64,000 nucleotides of DNA from Breznakiella homolactica (GTDB lineage Bacteria > Spirochaetota > Spirochaetia > Treponematales > Breznakiellaceae). The stretch lies in assembly GCF_016616095.2 (NCBI RefSeq), contig NZ_CP067089.2:4402001-4466000 (forward strand), written 5' to 3'. Both the position numbers and the translations under genes were made by a program. Of the stretch, positions 1-7,808 are shown in pieces; position 1 is the first letter of the stretch, and the number at the start of each line of letters is the position of its first letter. Under the pieces are notes generated by a model. The model made no database searches, was not told the DNA's origin, and was given only the letters and a program-made list of their open reading frames with translations.

Positions 1-165
1 TCCCAGCCTATCCTATACCGGATTAACCGGCTTATCTTCAGGGACAGGATAACGAATTACAAGACCGGTATAATCACCGCCGTTGTGGTTCTTTTGGTCG
101 TACGGATCGGCCTGGAATTTGTTATCCGCCTGGCCGCCGGACTTCTGGTCCGGCTCCCTATCTGA
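1..165 (+). CDS. C-terminal end of a small membrane protein, possibly YggT-like (partial)
   Basis: Only the last 54 codons are inside the window; the frame is open from base 1 to a TGA at 163-165. The visible peptide has a basic stretch (around YRINRLIFRDR) followed by one strongly hydrophobic segment rich in V, I and L, and ends in VRLPI. A basic loop followed by a C-terminal membrane helix resembles the end of YggT family proteins, but this is a guess from a fragment. It stops 7 bases before the recG start, so the two are probably co-transcribed. Confidence 0.55.
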   Translation, partial: SQPILYRINRLIFRDRITNYKTGIITAVVVLLVVRIGLEFVIRLAAGLLVRLPI

Positions 166-171
166 CCGCCG

Positions 172-2277
172 GTGTTTCTCCGGGAACTCAGTACATCCGT
201 AGACCATATCCGGGGAGCGGGGCCCGCCGCAGTGCGGACCCTGGCCCAATCCGGGATCACCAGCATCGCGGGCCTTCTGTGCCGGTATCCCCGGGACTGG
301 GAAGACCGGAGCATCGAGGTGCCCCTGAAGGATTTCGGCAGTTACCCCGCGGTCTGCACCGTGGTTACCGTCCTTGCCCACGACTGGTTCGGATTCGGCC
401 GCATGCGGACCCTCAAGGTTTATGTGGAAGACGATACTGCCCGGGCGGTCCTGGTCTGCTTTAACCGGCCGTTCCTCGAAAAACAGCTCATTGTGGGCCG
501 GCGGTACCGGCTCTGGGGCCGTTTTTTCTACAAATACGGGGAAATCCAGTCCACCGCTTTTGAGGTGGAAGCCCTGGACGGCGATGACGCGGGTGAACGG
601 GCCGGCACCGGCGGGAAAAGCAGTTTCGGGAAAATTCTGCCGATTTATCCGCTGAGCGCCGGACTCAGCCAGGGCCTGCTCCGCCGCCTGGTGCGCAGCG
701 CCCTGGATCAGTACGGCGCGCCGCTGGAGGATGAACTCCCCGGTGAAATAACCGCCAAGGAAGGGCTTCTTTCAAAGGCCGCCGCCCTCAGGGCTATTCA
801 TTTTCCTCAAACCCTGGGGGAACTGGAAAAGGCAAAGAATACCCTGATTTACGAGGAACTTTTTTATCTTGAAATCATGGTGGGCCGCCGGGCCCTGGAG
901 CGGAGAGACCGGGACACCCGGGAACAGACAGCGGTCAGCTCCGGGGATGAACCGAGTCTCCTCCAGAAACGCCTCCTTGAACGCCTTCCCTTTAAACTGA
1001 CCTCTGGCCAGCTGGACGCGGTCCTGGAAATAAACCGGGATATGGACGGGCCGTATCCCATGGCCCGGCTTCTCCAGGGTGACGTGGGGTCGGGAAAAAC
1101 CCTGGTCGCCTTTATGGCGGCCCTCAGAGCCGTGGAACAGGGCCGGCAGGCGGCGGTGATGGCCCCCACGGAACTGCTCGCCCGGCAGCACGCGGAGAAC
1201 GCCGCCCGGCTCCTGGAACCCCTGGGCTGCCGCATCGCTTTTCTAACGGGAAACCTCAGAGCCTCCGGCCGTTCCCATCTGCTCAAAGCCCTGGCCGCGG
1301 GGGACATCGATATTGCCGTGGGTACCCACGCGCTGTTTTCGAAGGATGTGGAATACCGGGACCTCCGGCTGGTGGTGGTCGATGAGCAGCACCGCTTTGG
1401 TGTGGTCCAGCGGTCTTCTATCATGGCCAAGGGGGACCGGCCGGATCTTCTTATGATGAGCGCGACCCCGATCCCCCGGACCCTGGCGCTGACGGTTTTC
1501 GGTGATCTCGATGTTTCGGTGATCCGTGACATGCCCCCGGGCAGGAAACCCGTAAAAACCCACCTGGCAAAACAATCCAACGAAGGCAAGGTGTACGAAT
1601 TTGTCGGGAAAGAACTCGCCCAGGGACGGCAGGCGTATTTCGTGTATCCCCTTATTGAGATGGATGAAAATAAGGACCTCAAGGACGCCCAGTCCATGGC
1701 GGACCGTCTGGGCCGGGAGATCTTTCCCCGGTATCCCGCGGCCCTGATCCACTCAAAACTCGATGAGGAAGAAAAGCGGAAAACCATGGAAGCCTTCAGG
1801 AACGGGGAAATTAAAATCCTGGTGGCCACCAGCGTGGTCGAAGTGGGGGTGGATGTCCCCAACGCGAGCTGCATGGTAATTGAGCATGCCGAACGGTTCG
1901 GCTTATCCGCGCTGCACCAGCTCCGGGGCAGGGTAGGCCGCGGGGATGCCCAGTCCTACTGTTTCCTGGTGTATTCCGATGACCTGAGTGAGGACGGCAA
2001 AACCCGGCTTATGGTCATGCTGGAAAATTCCGACGGTTTTGTAATCGCCGAAGAGGACCTCAAACTCCGGGGCCCGGGGCAGATCGCCGGTATTGAACAG
2101 TCGGGATACCTTTCCCTGGGCATCGCTGATCCTGTGCGGGACGCCGAAGCCCTGGCCCGTGCCCGTGGCGATGCATTCACGGTTCTGGAAAAAGATCCCG
2201 GCTTCCTCGATCCGGACCACCGGGTTATCGCCCGGGTCCTCGAAAAAGCCCCGCCGTTTTCCGGGGTTACCCTGTAA
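172..2277 (+). CDS. recG: ATP-dependent DNA helicase RecG
   Basis: RecG remodels stalled replication forks and drives branch migration of Holliday junctions. The 701-residue product has the usual length (about 690). Order of parts: an N-terminal wedge/OB-fold region (about 1-150, with the family's CRYPRDWEDRS stretch), Walker A GDVGSGKT (near residue 300), the DEQH box in VVVDEQHRFG, motif III MSATPIPRT, and helicase C motifs HSKLDEEEK, VVEVGVDVPNAS and QLRGRVGRG. The start is GTG; its first residues match the usual RecG beginning. No Shine-Dalgarno is evident and only 6 bases separate it from the upstream stop, so translational coupling is likely. Identification is firm. Confidence 0.97.
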   Translation: MFLRELSTSVDHIRGAGPAAVRTLAQSGITSIAGLLCRYPRDWEDRSIEVPLKDFGSYPAVCTVVTVLAHDWFGFGRMRTLKVYVEDDTARAVLVCFNRPFLEKQLIVGRRYRLWGRFFYKYGEIQSTAFEVEALDGDDAGERAGTGGKSSFGKILPIYPLSAGLSQGLLRRLVRSALDQYGAPLEDELPGEITAKEGLLSKAAALRAIHFPQTLGELEKAKNTLIYEELFYLEIMVGRRALERRDRDTREQTAVSSGDEPSLLQKRLLERLPFKLTSGQLDAVLEINRDMDGPYPMARLLQGDVGSGKTLVAFMAALRAVEQGRQAAVMAPTELLARQHAENAARLLEPLGCRIAFLTGNLRASGRSHLLKALAAGDIDIAVGTHALFSKDVEYRDLRLVVVDEQHRFGVVQRSSIMAKGDRPDLLMMSATPIPRTLALTVFGDLDVSVIRDMPPGRKPVKTHLAKQSNEGKVYEFVGKELAQGRQAYFVYPLIEMDENKDLKDAQSMADRLGREIFPRYPAALIHSKLDEEEKRKTMEAFRNGEIKILVATSVVEVGVDVPNASCMVIEHAERFGLSALHQLRGRVGRGDAQSYCFLVYSDDLSEDGKTRLMVMLENSDGFVIAEEDLKLRGPGQIAGIEQSGYLSLGIADPVRDAEALARARGDAFTVLEKDPGFLDPDHRVIARVLEKAPPFSGVTL

Positions 2278-2346
2278 AGTTTTTATACAACATATCCGCA
2301 AAGTTATATATTCTAGAAAACAATTATTTCCTTTAATTTCTTGATA

Positions 2347-2376
2347 TTGACAAGAATATAGATTCGCCTTTATCCT
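2347..2376 (+). promoter_or_regulatory. Putative sigma70 promoter of the Ig-like lipoprotein gene
   Basis: TTGACA at 2347-2352 is followed after 18 bases by TATCCT at 2371-2376. The predicted start near 2383 leaves a leader of about 19 bases that contains AAGGAG before the ATG at 2402. The -35 is perfect, the -10 weak. Confidence 0.45.
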
Positions 2377-2401
2377 TCTGTATTTAACTAAGGAGATAAT
2401 T

Positions 2402-3286
2402 ATGAATCAGCCAGTTTACGGAAGGTTTAAGAAAAGTATTGTGGCGGTTCTGTCAATCATCTTGTCGATATTCTGCTTTTGGTCCTGTTCGAATCCCAGC
2501 AGTTCTCAGGAACCTGATCCTGATCTGGTTACCGTTTCCCAGGTTGCTGTCACGCCGGGTACCGCCAATGTGGAAAAAGGAACATCAAAAACGTTCTCCG
2601 CTGCGGTGACCGGGACCAATAACCCGGCCCAAACGGTTGCCTGGTCTCTCGTCGGGACACACCATGCCCAAACTGCTATCGGACCGGATGGTACCTTGTC
2701 GGTTGCTGCCGGCGAGACCCAGCTGCTTTTGACCGTTAAGGCCACTTCCACAGTGGACACAACGAAGTCCGCCACCGCTCAAATCAAAGTACGGCGGGAT
2801 GGGGTATATTTTACGGTCTATTCAGAGACAAGAGATTACAGGGTTTACAGGGGGGACCATGCGTACCAATACGACCAGTCCGTGGAAGCATGGGAAGTTT
2901 TGAGCGGCACCGATATTGTGGTGGCCTATAAATGGGGAAAGATCGTAACGTGTGAATCCGGCTATACCGTGGTGGACGGCGGCTTCGCGAAGGGCCGTTT
3001 AACTACTAACATTGACGACTTTGCCATGGACGTTTCGCCAATCCGGGCTTATTCCGGGAGCAATGATTATTACATTTCGGGCGGAGACAGTTACCGTAAA
3101 AACCCGTTAGAAGAAGATGAATGGCAGGTGGGCTACAAAAGTAAAATCACCGTAACCAGGAGAACCGGTCAGATAACGTCATGTATTACAGGGTGGACAT
3201 TGATAGACAGTTCCGCTTTCGGTCCTACTAATGGAATGACCGGGGAAATGAATATTGATGTTGCGGCCAGGACTTTTAACCCCTGA
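2402..3286 (+). CDS. Lipoprotein with bacterial Ig-like (BIG2-type) domain
   Basis: A 294-residue exported protein. Residues 1-30 form a lipoprotein signal (basic start, hydrophobic core, lipobox FWSC with Cys near residue 29). Residues about 40-135 resemble a BIG2/Ig-like fold: VSQVAVTPGTANVEKGTSKTF, then AWSLVG, then a hydrophobic-V alternation ending in TAQIKV. The remaining 160 residues are rich in Tyr and Asp and unrecognised; they contain a repeated GxIT-SC-xGxT motif (KIVTCESGYTVV and QITSCITGWTLI), suggesting two related small beta units. A clear AAGGAG lies 8 bases before the ATG. It is probably a surface or periplasmic adhesin-like protein; its ligand is unknown. It stands alone, with its own promoter. 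Confidence 0.8.
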   Translation: MNQPVYGRFKKSIVAVLSIILSIFCFWSCSNPSSSQEPDPDLVTVSQVAVTPGTANVEKGTSKTFSAAVTGTNNPAQTVAWSLVGTHHAQTAIGPDGTLSVAAGETQLLLTVKATSTVDTTKSATAQIKVRRDGVYFTVYSETRDYRVYRGDHAYQYDQSVEAWEVLSGTDIVVAYKWGKIVTCESGYTVVDGGFAKGRLTTNIDDFAMDVSPIRAYSGSNDYYISGGDSYRKNPLEEDEWQVGYKSKITVTRRTGQITSCITGWTLIDSSAFGPTNGMTGEMNIDVAARTFNP

Positions 3287-3390
3287 TCTTTTTTACCAGT
3301 ACCGGCTGCGGTTTCTTGAAATATTTACTTCTTCCGGTAACACCTTAAGCAGGGTATCTCCGCTGCGCTTTTGCAGGAAACAGCACCCGC

Positions 3391-3716
3391 CCCCAGGAAC
3401 CAGAAGTGGGGGTAGCGTAAGACTTGCCGCCTCTGGCGTCAAGTCTTCAGGAGTTTTGCTCCGCAAAACTCCGCCTATCATTCGGCAAGGCTGGAGCGAA
3501 GGGGGAGCCGCCCTCCCTTCCGGGCAGCGCCGAGCCGGTTAAGCCGGAAAGCACCCGGACAGAATGGTAACGCCGGGTGTCATGTAAAAGGGCGGATGGC
3601 AGTGCGTCGGCCTGCGGCCTCGAAAACCGCTCATCCGCCCTTTTACATGACGGGCTCCGCGGAACCGTTAAACACGGGTGCTTTCCGGCTTGTCAGACCC
3701 GGTGCTTCCCCTCCCA
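3391..3716 (+). repeat. Dispersed promoter-abutting palindromic repeat, copy R1
   Basis: This is the most complete copy. Order: AACCAGAAGTGGGGGTAG; hairpin AAGACTTG/CAAGTCTT (3419-3447); hairpin GGAGTTTTGC-TCC-GCAAAACTCC (3450-3472); a GGCTGGAGCG...GGGGGAGC block; CCGGTTAAGCCGG; inverted end CCGGAAAGCACCCGG (3544-3558); a central stem with a perfect 20-bp arm pair (3579-3598 and 3632-3651) round a 33-base loop with GGCCTGCGGCC; the opposite end CGGGTGCTTTCCGG (3675-3688); and GGTGCTTCCCC. The -35 of asnA starts at 3717, right at its end. No protein is encoded. Confidence 0.85.
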
Positions 3717-3745
3717 TTGATAGACCTTTTCCTTTAGCTTACAAT
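3717..3745 (+). promoter_or_regulatory. asnA promoter at the edge of repeat R1
   Basis: TTGATA (3717-3722), a 17-base spacer, and TACAAT (3740-3745). The predicted start near 3752 leaves a leader of about 12 bases holding CGGAGG before the ATG at 3764. The -35 box directly follows the CCCC tract that ends the repeat. Confidence 0.6.
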
Positions 3746-3763
3746 TCACCCGGAGGTTCCACC

Positions 3764-4801
3764 ATGGACGCAGCATCCCTGCCTGAAAATTATTCCCCCG
3801 TTCTCACCCTAAAGCAGACCGAACAGGCCATCAAGCTGGTGAAGGATTTTTTTGAACACAACCTCTCGGCGGAGCTGCGGCTTTCCCGGGTTACTTCGCC
3901 CCTTTTCGTTCCCCGGGGTTCCGGGATCAACGATGACCTTAACGGTATTGAACGGCCGGTGCGTTTTCCCGTAAAACAGCTCGGTGAAGCCGAGATGGAA
4001 GTAGTCCAGTCCCTGGCGAAATGGAAACGCATGGCTCTGGCTGATTACGGGTACCCCCAGGGGAAGGGGCTCTATACGGATATGAACGCCCTGCGGCCGG
4101 ACGATGATATCGATGCGATCCACTCCATATATGTGGATCAGTGGGACTGGGAACTGGTCATGCGGCCGGAAGACCGGAAGCGTTCCTTCCTGATGTCCGT
4201 GGTTTCCCGGATTTATGAGGTACTCAAACGGACGGAATTCGTGGTGTCCGAACAGTACCCTTCTATTGTTCCGATCCTTCCCGAGACCATCACCATCCTC
4301 CACGCCGAGGATGCCCTCCAGCAGTATCCGGACCTGACTCCGCAGGAGCGGGAGCGGGAACTTGCCCGGGAACACGGGGCGGTATTCATTATGGGAATTG
4401 GCGGCCCCCTTTCGGACGGCATACCCCACGGCGGGCGGGCGCCGGACTACGATGACTGGACCACCGGCACCGAGGATGGCCTGACGGGTCTCAACGGGGA
4501 TATAATCGTCTGGAACCCGGTCCGGGAAGATTCCATGGAACTTTCTTCCATGGGGATCCGGGTCAATGAGGAAAGCCTCCTGCGGCAGCTCGCCCTGACG
4601 GACCAGGAAGCCCGAAAGGATCTTTTCTGGCACCGGCGTCTTCTGTCCGGAGAATTCCCCCAAACCATCGGCGGCGGTATCGGCCAGTCCCGGCTGTGTA
4701 TGTTCTTTCTGCGGAAGGCCCATATCGGTGAGGTCCAGGCGTCTGTATGGCCCGAAGAAACTATCGCCGCCTGCAAAGTCCAGGGCGTGCCGCTGATGTA
4801 G
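3764..4801 (+). CDS. asnA: Aspartate--ammonia ligase (asparagine synthetase A)
   Basis: AsnA makes L-asparagine from aspartate, ammonia and ATP through an aspartyl-AMP intermediate, with a class II aminoacyl-tRNA-synthetase-like fold. The 345-residue product is close to the usual 330. Recognisable stretches: LTLKQTEQAIKLVKDFFE at the start, TSPLFVPRGSGINDDLNGIERPV, ALRPDDDIDAIHSIYVDQWDWE, and the C-terminal GGGIGQSRLCMFFLRKAHIGEVQ. The frame is open upstream, but the ATG at 3764 has CGGAGG at the right distance and follows the promoter, so it is the better start. It lies between repeats R1 and R2 and appears to be transcribed alone. Confidence 0.96.
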   Translation: MDAASLPENYSPVLTLKQTEQAIKLVKDFFEHNLSAELRLSRVTSPLFVPRGSGINDDLNGIERPVRFPVKQLGEAEMEVVQSLAKWKRMALADYGYPQGKGLYTDMNALRPDDDIDAIHSIYVDQWDWELVMRPEDRKRSFLMSVVSRIYEVLKRTEFVVSEQYPSIVPILPETITILHAEDALQQYPDLTPQERERELAREHGAVFIMGIGGPLSDGIPHGGRAPDYDDWTTGTEDGLTGLNGDIIVWNPVREDSMELSSMGIRVNEESLLRQLALTDQEARKDLFWHRRLLSGEFPQTIGGGIGQSRLCMFFLRKAHIGEVQASVWPEETIAACKVQGVPLM

Positions 4802-5008
4802 GACGCAGGGCCTCTGCAGTCTGTATCAGCGGTTCTGCACAGAAGCATGGGAATAATAGTACTGCGGGTCCTGCCTGGGGATATGGGCTCTGGCTCCTCA
4901 GCGGCCTTCGGCCTCGAAAGTCGCAGAGAGCCCATTATTCTATGACAGGCCCCGTGGCAGCGGTATCTCCGGGTACTTTCCGGCTTTGAAGTCTCGGTAC
5001 TGTCCCTC
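4802..5008 (+). repeat. Dispersed promoter-abutting palindromic repeat, copy R2 (rearranged)
   Basis: Begins right after the asnA stop. It lacks the AAGACTTG and GAGTTTTGC hairpins but has an AGCGG-TTCTGCACAGAAGCATGGG block (shared with a second repeat family), then an imperfect central stem with ATGGGCTCTG (4883-4892) against CAGAGAGCCCAT (4924-4935) round a loop carrying CGGCCTTCGGCCTCGAAAG, and the end CCGGGTACTTTCCGG (4969-4983). The terminal CTGTCCCTC is followed directly by TTGACG, the -35 of the met operon. The left arm seems broken by an insertion: AATAAT occurs separately at 4851. Confidence 0.75.
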
Positions 5009-5038
5009 TTGACGTCGGGGCATGAAAACCGGTATTAT
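5009..5038 (+). promoter_or_regulatory. Promoter of the SAM-riboswitch met operon
   Basis: TTGACG (5009-5014), an 18-base spacer, TATTAT (5033-5038). The predicted start near 5045 is about 10 bases before the aptamer. The -35 box begins immediately after repeat R2. Confidence 0.6.
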
Positions 5039-5054
5039 TACGATTAGTTGACAT

Positions 5055-5168
5055 CTTTCATCAAGAGTGGCGGAGGGAACGGCCCTGTGAAGCCCGGCAA
5101 CCATAATCGGCGCGGCTGATTAGAATGGTGCCAAATCCGACGGTACCCATCGTACCGGCAGATGAGAG
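5055..5168 (+). ncRNA. SAM-I (S-box) riboswitch aptamer
   Basis: The core is classic S-box: AGAGTGGCGGAGGGAAC, then GGCCCTGTGAAGCCCGGCAACC, then GGTGCCAAATCCG, and a closing GATGAGAG. The P1 stem pairs CTTTCATC (5055-5062) with GATGAGAG (5161-5168), with one G-U pair. In the family, SAM binding stabilises P1 and permits a downstream terminator, turning off methionine genes when SAM is plentiful. A terminator hairpin and then metNIQ follow, as expected. Confidence 0.96.
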
Positions 5169-5199
5169 GTCGTGCATTTCCGCTGACTGGAATTTGGAC

Positions 5200-5223
5200 G
5201 CCTCCTCATGGGAGGCTTTTTTT
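5200..5223 (+). terminator. Intrinsic terminator of the SAM riboswitch expression platform
   Basis: GCCTCC (5200-5205), loop TCATG, GGAGGC (5211-5216), then seven T. It lies between the aptamer and the metN start and should form when SAM is bound. Confidence 0.9.
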
Positions 5224-5281
5224 GTCTCCCATACACAGAACAACGAAACTTCCTCCGGATGTCTGTTTACAGGAGAGCTGT

Positions 5282-6001
5282 ATGATAATCCTAAAACAAA
5301 TCTCAAAGCAGTATGCCCAGGTGAACGCCCTGAGCAGCGTGGATCTGGTGATTCCCACGGGCTGTATCTATGGTATCATAGGGAAAAGCGGGGCCGGAAA
5401 ATCAACCCTCCTCAGGATCATGAGCCTCCTGGAACAGCCCGACGGCGGGGAAGTTTTGTACGGTTCCCAGCGGGTGGATACCCTCAGCGGCAAAGAATTG
5501 CTGCTCCGCCGCCGGAAAATGGGCATGATATTCCAGAATTTCAACCTGCTTTCTTCCCGGACGGTGAGCGGAAATATCGCTTATCCCCTGGAAATCGCGG
5601 GAATGCACAATAAGGATATTCACCGGCGGGTGGATGAACTCCTGGAAATGGTTGATATCCGGGACAAGCGGAAAGCCCGTCTCCGGGAACTTTCCGGCGG
5701 TCAGAAACAGCGGGTCGCCATTGCCCGGGCTTTGGCGGCGAAGCCGGAAGTCCTGTACTGTGACGAAGCCACCAGCGCCCTGGATCCCCAGACCACCCGG
5801 GCGATCCTTTCGCTCATCAGGAATCTCCAGGAACACCTGGGAATAACCGTGGTGCTTATTACCCACCAGATGCCGGTAATCCGGAGTATCTGCCGGGAAG
5901 TGGCGGTTCTCGAAGGCGGCCGTATCGTTGAGCAGGGGCCGGTGGCGGAGGTCTTCGACACTCCAAAAACAGCGGCGGCCCGGGAGCTGGTATATGGCTG
6001 A
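5282..6001 (+). CDS. metN: Methionine ABC transporter ATP-binding protein MetN (short form)
   Basis: ATPase of the methionine importer, acting on the cytoplasmic side of the inner membrane. The 239-residue protein shows Walker A GKSGAGKST (about 37-45), Q-loop MIFQNFNLL, signature LSGGQKQR, Walker B VLYCDEATSALDP and the switch ITHQM. Typical MetN is about 340 residues with a C-terminal NIL (ACT-like) domain that binds methionine and slows transport; that domain is missing here, since the frame ends about 25 residues after the switch region. The ATG at 5282 has CAGGAG upstream; longer starts would lie inside the terminator leader. It overlaps metI by 8 bases. Confidence 0.92.
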   Translation: MIILKQISKQYAQVNALSSVDLVIPTGCIYGIIGKSGAGKSTLLRIMSLLEQPDGGEVLYGSQRVDTLSGKELLLRRRKMGMIFQNFNLLSSRTVSGNIAYPLEIAGMHNKDIHRRVDELLEMVDIRDKRKARLRELSGGQKQRVAIARALAAKPEVLYCDEATSALDPQTTRAILSLIRNLQEHLGITVVLITHQMPVIRSICREVAVLEGGRIVEQGPVAEVFDTPKTAAARELVYG

Positions 6002-6662
6002 TTTCAATTTAACCGCTCTGCTCAGCCTTCTTCCCCAGCCGACCCTGGAAACCCTGTACATGACCTTTGCTTCCACGGTATTGGCGGTACTCCTCGGGTT
6101 CCCCCTGGGAGCGTACCTGTACTGCAGCGCCCCCACAGGGCTTGTGCCGAAACCCCTGGTGTATACCGTCCTTTCCCGGATCGTGAACCTCTTCCGTTCA
6201 CTTCCGTTTATTATTCTCATGATTCTCATTTTTCCCCTTTCGCGGATGATTGTGGGAACCAGCATTGGACCAACGGCTGCGATTATTCCCCTGTCCATAG
6301 CGGCGGCACCCTTTGTCGCCCGGATAGCGGAATCGGCCTTATCGGAGGTGGATCCGGGTGTTTTAACCGCCGCCCGTTCCATGGGTTCAACCACCATGCA
6401 GATAATCCGGAAGGTCCTTATTCCCGAAGCGCTGCCGTCCCTGGTATCCGGACTGGCTCTGACCATCATCAACCTGATCGGCTATTCCGCCATGGCGGGC
6501 GCCATCGGCGGCGGAGGCCTGGGTGATCTGGCCATCCGCTACGGGTACCACCGGTTCCGTATGGATGTGACCATCGCCGCAGTGATTATCATTCTTATAT
6601 TGGTGGAGGCGGTTCAGTTAACCGGAACCACCGTCAGCCGGCGGCTGCTTGCCAAGCGGTGA
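5994..6662 (+). CDS. metI: Methionine ABC transporter permease MetI
   Basis: Inner-membrane subunit of the methionine importer, 222 residues (family about 217) with about five membrane helices. Visible family features are LPQPTLETLYMTFAS at the start, LFRSLPFIILMIL, and the EAA loop region ALSEVDPGVLTAARSMGSTTMQII, which couples to MetN. The late GYSAMAGAIGGGGLGDLAIRYG stretch is typical of MetI. The start ATG (5994) overlaps the end of metN, so translation is coupled. Covered by the SAM riboswitch. Confidence 0.95.
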   Translation: MADFNLTALLSLLPQPTLETLYMTFASTVLAVLLGFPLGAYLYCSAPTGLVPKPLVYTVLSRIVNLFRSLPFIILMILIFPLSRMIVGTSIGPTAAIIPLSIAAAPFVARIAESALSEVDPGVLTAARSMGSTTMQIIRKVLIPEALPSLVSGLALTIINLIGYSAMAGAIGGGGLGDLAIRYGYHRFRMDVTIAAVIIILILVEAVQLTGTTVSRRLLAKR

Positions 6663-6724
6663 TCCTCCGCGGTTTTTTTGTTCGTTTTTTTAAATTTTTG
6701 TTTTCAAGTTTTTTGGAGGAAATA

Positions 6725-7540
6725 ATGAAGAAGTATAGTGTGTTTTGTTTTCTTGCGGTATTTGCCGCCCTGTGTCTTTCGCCCCTGTACGCGGGCGGCG
6801 GCGGCGATAAGGGCAGCAGCGCCAACGTACTCGTGGTGGGCGCCACCCCGGTTCCCCACGCGGAGCTCCTGAATCTGGTGAAAGCCGATCTCGCGGCCCA
6901 GGGTATTGAGCTCCGGGTCGTTGAATTCACCGATTATGTGACCCCCAATATGGCCCTGGACGCGGGTGATCTGGACGCGAATTTTTTCCAGCACAGTCCC
7001 TACCTTGAATCCTTCAGCGCAGAGCGGAACCTTCCCCTGGTGACGGCTTTTGCGGTCCATGTGGAACCCCTGGGCTTCTATTCCGCGTCGCTTAAGAACA
7101 TCTCGGACCTCAAGGACGGCGCGGTGATAGCCATTCCCAACGATCCCACCAACGAAGGCCGGGCGCTTCTGCTTCTCCAGGCCCGGGGGCTTATAAAACT
7201 CTCCCCCCAGGCGGGACTGCAGGGAACTCCCATGGATATCACCGACAATCCGAAAAAACTCCGGTTCCGGGAACTGGAAGCTGCCCAGCTGCCCCGGTCC
7301 CTGGGTGACGTTGACGGCGCCATCATCAATGGTAATTACGCCATGGAGGCGGGCCTCAATCCTGTTCAGGATGCCCTGCTGATTGAAGGAGCGGAATCTC
7401 CCTATGTAAATGTGGTGGCCGTGAAAAAGGGCAATGAAAACGATCCCCGGATCAAGGCCCTGGAATCGGCTCTCCGGTCGCAGAAGATAAAGGAATATAT
7501 CCTTGCCAATTATAACGGCGGAGTAGTGGCGGTATTCTGA
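6725..7540 (+). CDS. metQ: Methionine-binding protein MetQ (NlpA family)
   Basis: Periplasmic or membrane-attached receptor of the methionine importer, 271 residues. A signal peptide (about 1-22) ends in SPLYA followed by GGGGDKG. There is no lipobox cysteine, unlike E. coli MetQ, so cleavage by signal peptidase I after LYA is likely. The mature part is NlpA-like: VLVVGATPVPHAELL, FTDYVTPNMALDAGDLDANFFQH, IPNDPTNEGRALLLLQ, INGNYAMEAGL. TTGGAGG lies 6 bases before the ATG at 6725. Third gene of the met operon; a strong terminator follows at 7568. Confidence 0.95.
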   Translation: MKKYSVFCFLAVFAALCLSPLYAGGGGDKGSSANVLVVGATPVPHAELLNLVKADLAAQGIELRVVEFTDYVTPNMALDAGDLDANFFQHSPYLESFSAERNLPLVTAFAVHVEPLGFYSASLKNISDLKDGAVIAIPNDPTNEGRALLLLQARGLIKLSPQAGLQGTPMDITDNPKKLRFRELEAAQLPRSLGDVDGAIINGNYAMEAGLNPVQDALLIEGAESPYVNVVAVKKGNENDPRIKALESALRSQKIKEYILANYNGGVVAVF

Positions 7541-7567
7541 AATACCGAATCCGGAAATAATTGAAAA

Positions 7568-7601
7568 ACGGGTGCCCCTAAACCGGGGTACCCGTTTTTT
7601 T
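7568..7601 (+). terminator. Intrinsic terminator after metQ
   Basis: ACGGGTGCCCC (7568-7578), loop TAAACC, GGGGTACCCGT (7585-7595), then a run of T. One G-U pair interrupts an 11-bp stem. Confidence 0.9.
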
Positions 7602-7612
7602 GTGCAGCCGCA

Positions 7613-7666
7613 GTACCGGGTGATGAACCCGGCTCCCAAACCTGACCCGGGTTCATCACCCGGTAC
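7613..7666. repeat. Perfect 20-bp inverted repeat between the met and amino-acid operons
   Basis: GTACCGGGTGATGAACCCGG (7613-7632) is repeated as its exact reverse complement at 7647-7666 with a 14-base loop. No T-run follows, so it is not a standard terminator. It lies just after the metQ terminator. Role unknown. Confidence 0.7.
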
Positions 7667-7739
7667 GTTTCCTTTTCCGCCTTTACTTTTCCCAACGTGC
7701 CGCCGGAAATCACCGTTTTTACATAAATTTATTTTTTTG

Positions 7740-7783
7740 TTGACTTATTGGTTTTTTATGAAATAATGATGTAAGCGCTTACA
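7740..7783 (+). promoter_or_regulatory. Promoter with LacI-type operator before the amino-acid uptake operon
   Basis: TTGACT (7740-7745), then AATAAT (7762-7767) after 16 bases. Overlapping the expected start point is a perfect 14-base palindrome, TGTAAGCGCTTACA (7770-7783), with the central CG typical of LacI/GalR operators. A LacI-family gene lies 5.5 kb away, at the far end of this operon; whether it is the cognate regulator is inference. AAAGGAG and the ATG of the first gene follow. Confidence 0.65.
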
Positions 7784-7808
7784 TTTTTGCGCAAAAAAGG
7801 AGAATGGT

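Noticed and set aside
864..1874. A long open frame on the minus strand opposite recG
   Set aside because: It is the antisense shadow of a clear recG; long antisense frames are common in GC-rich DNA.
3596..3763. An N-terminal extension of AsnA through the repeat
   Set aside because: The frame is open, but the region is repeat sequence and promoter; the ATG at 3764 has a good ribosome site and matches family length.
5048..5053. TTGACA before the SAM riboswitch as the operon's -35 box
   Set aside because: Its -10 box would fall in the aptamer; the upstream TTGACG/TATTAT pair places the start just before the aptamer.
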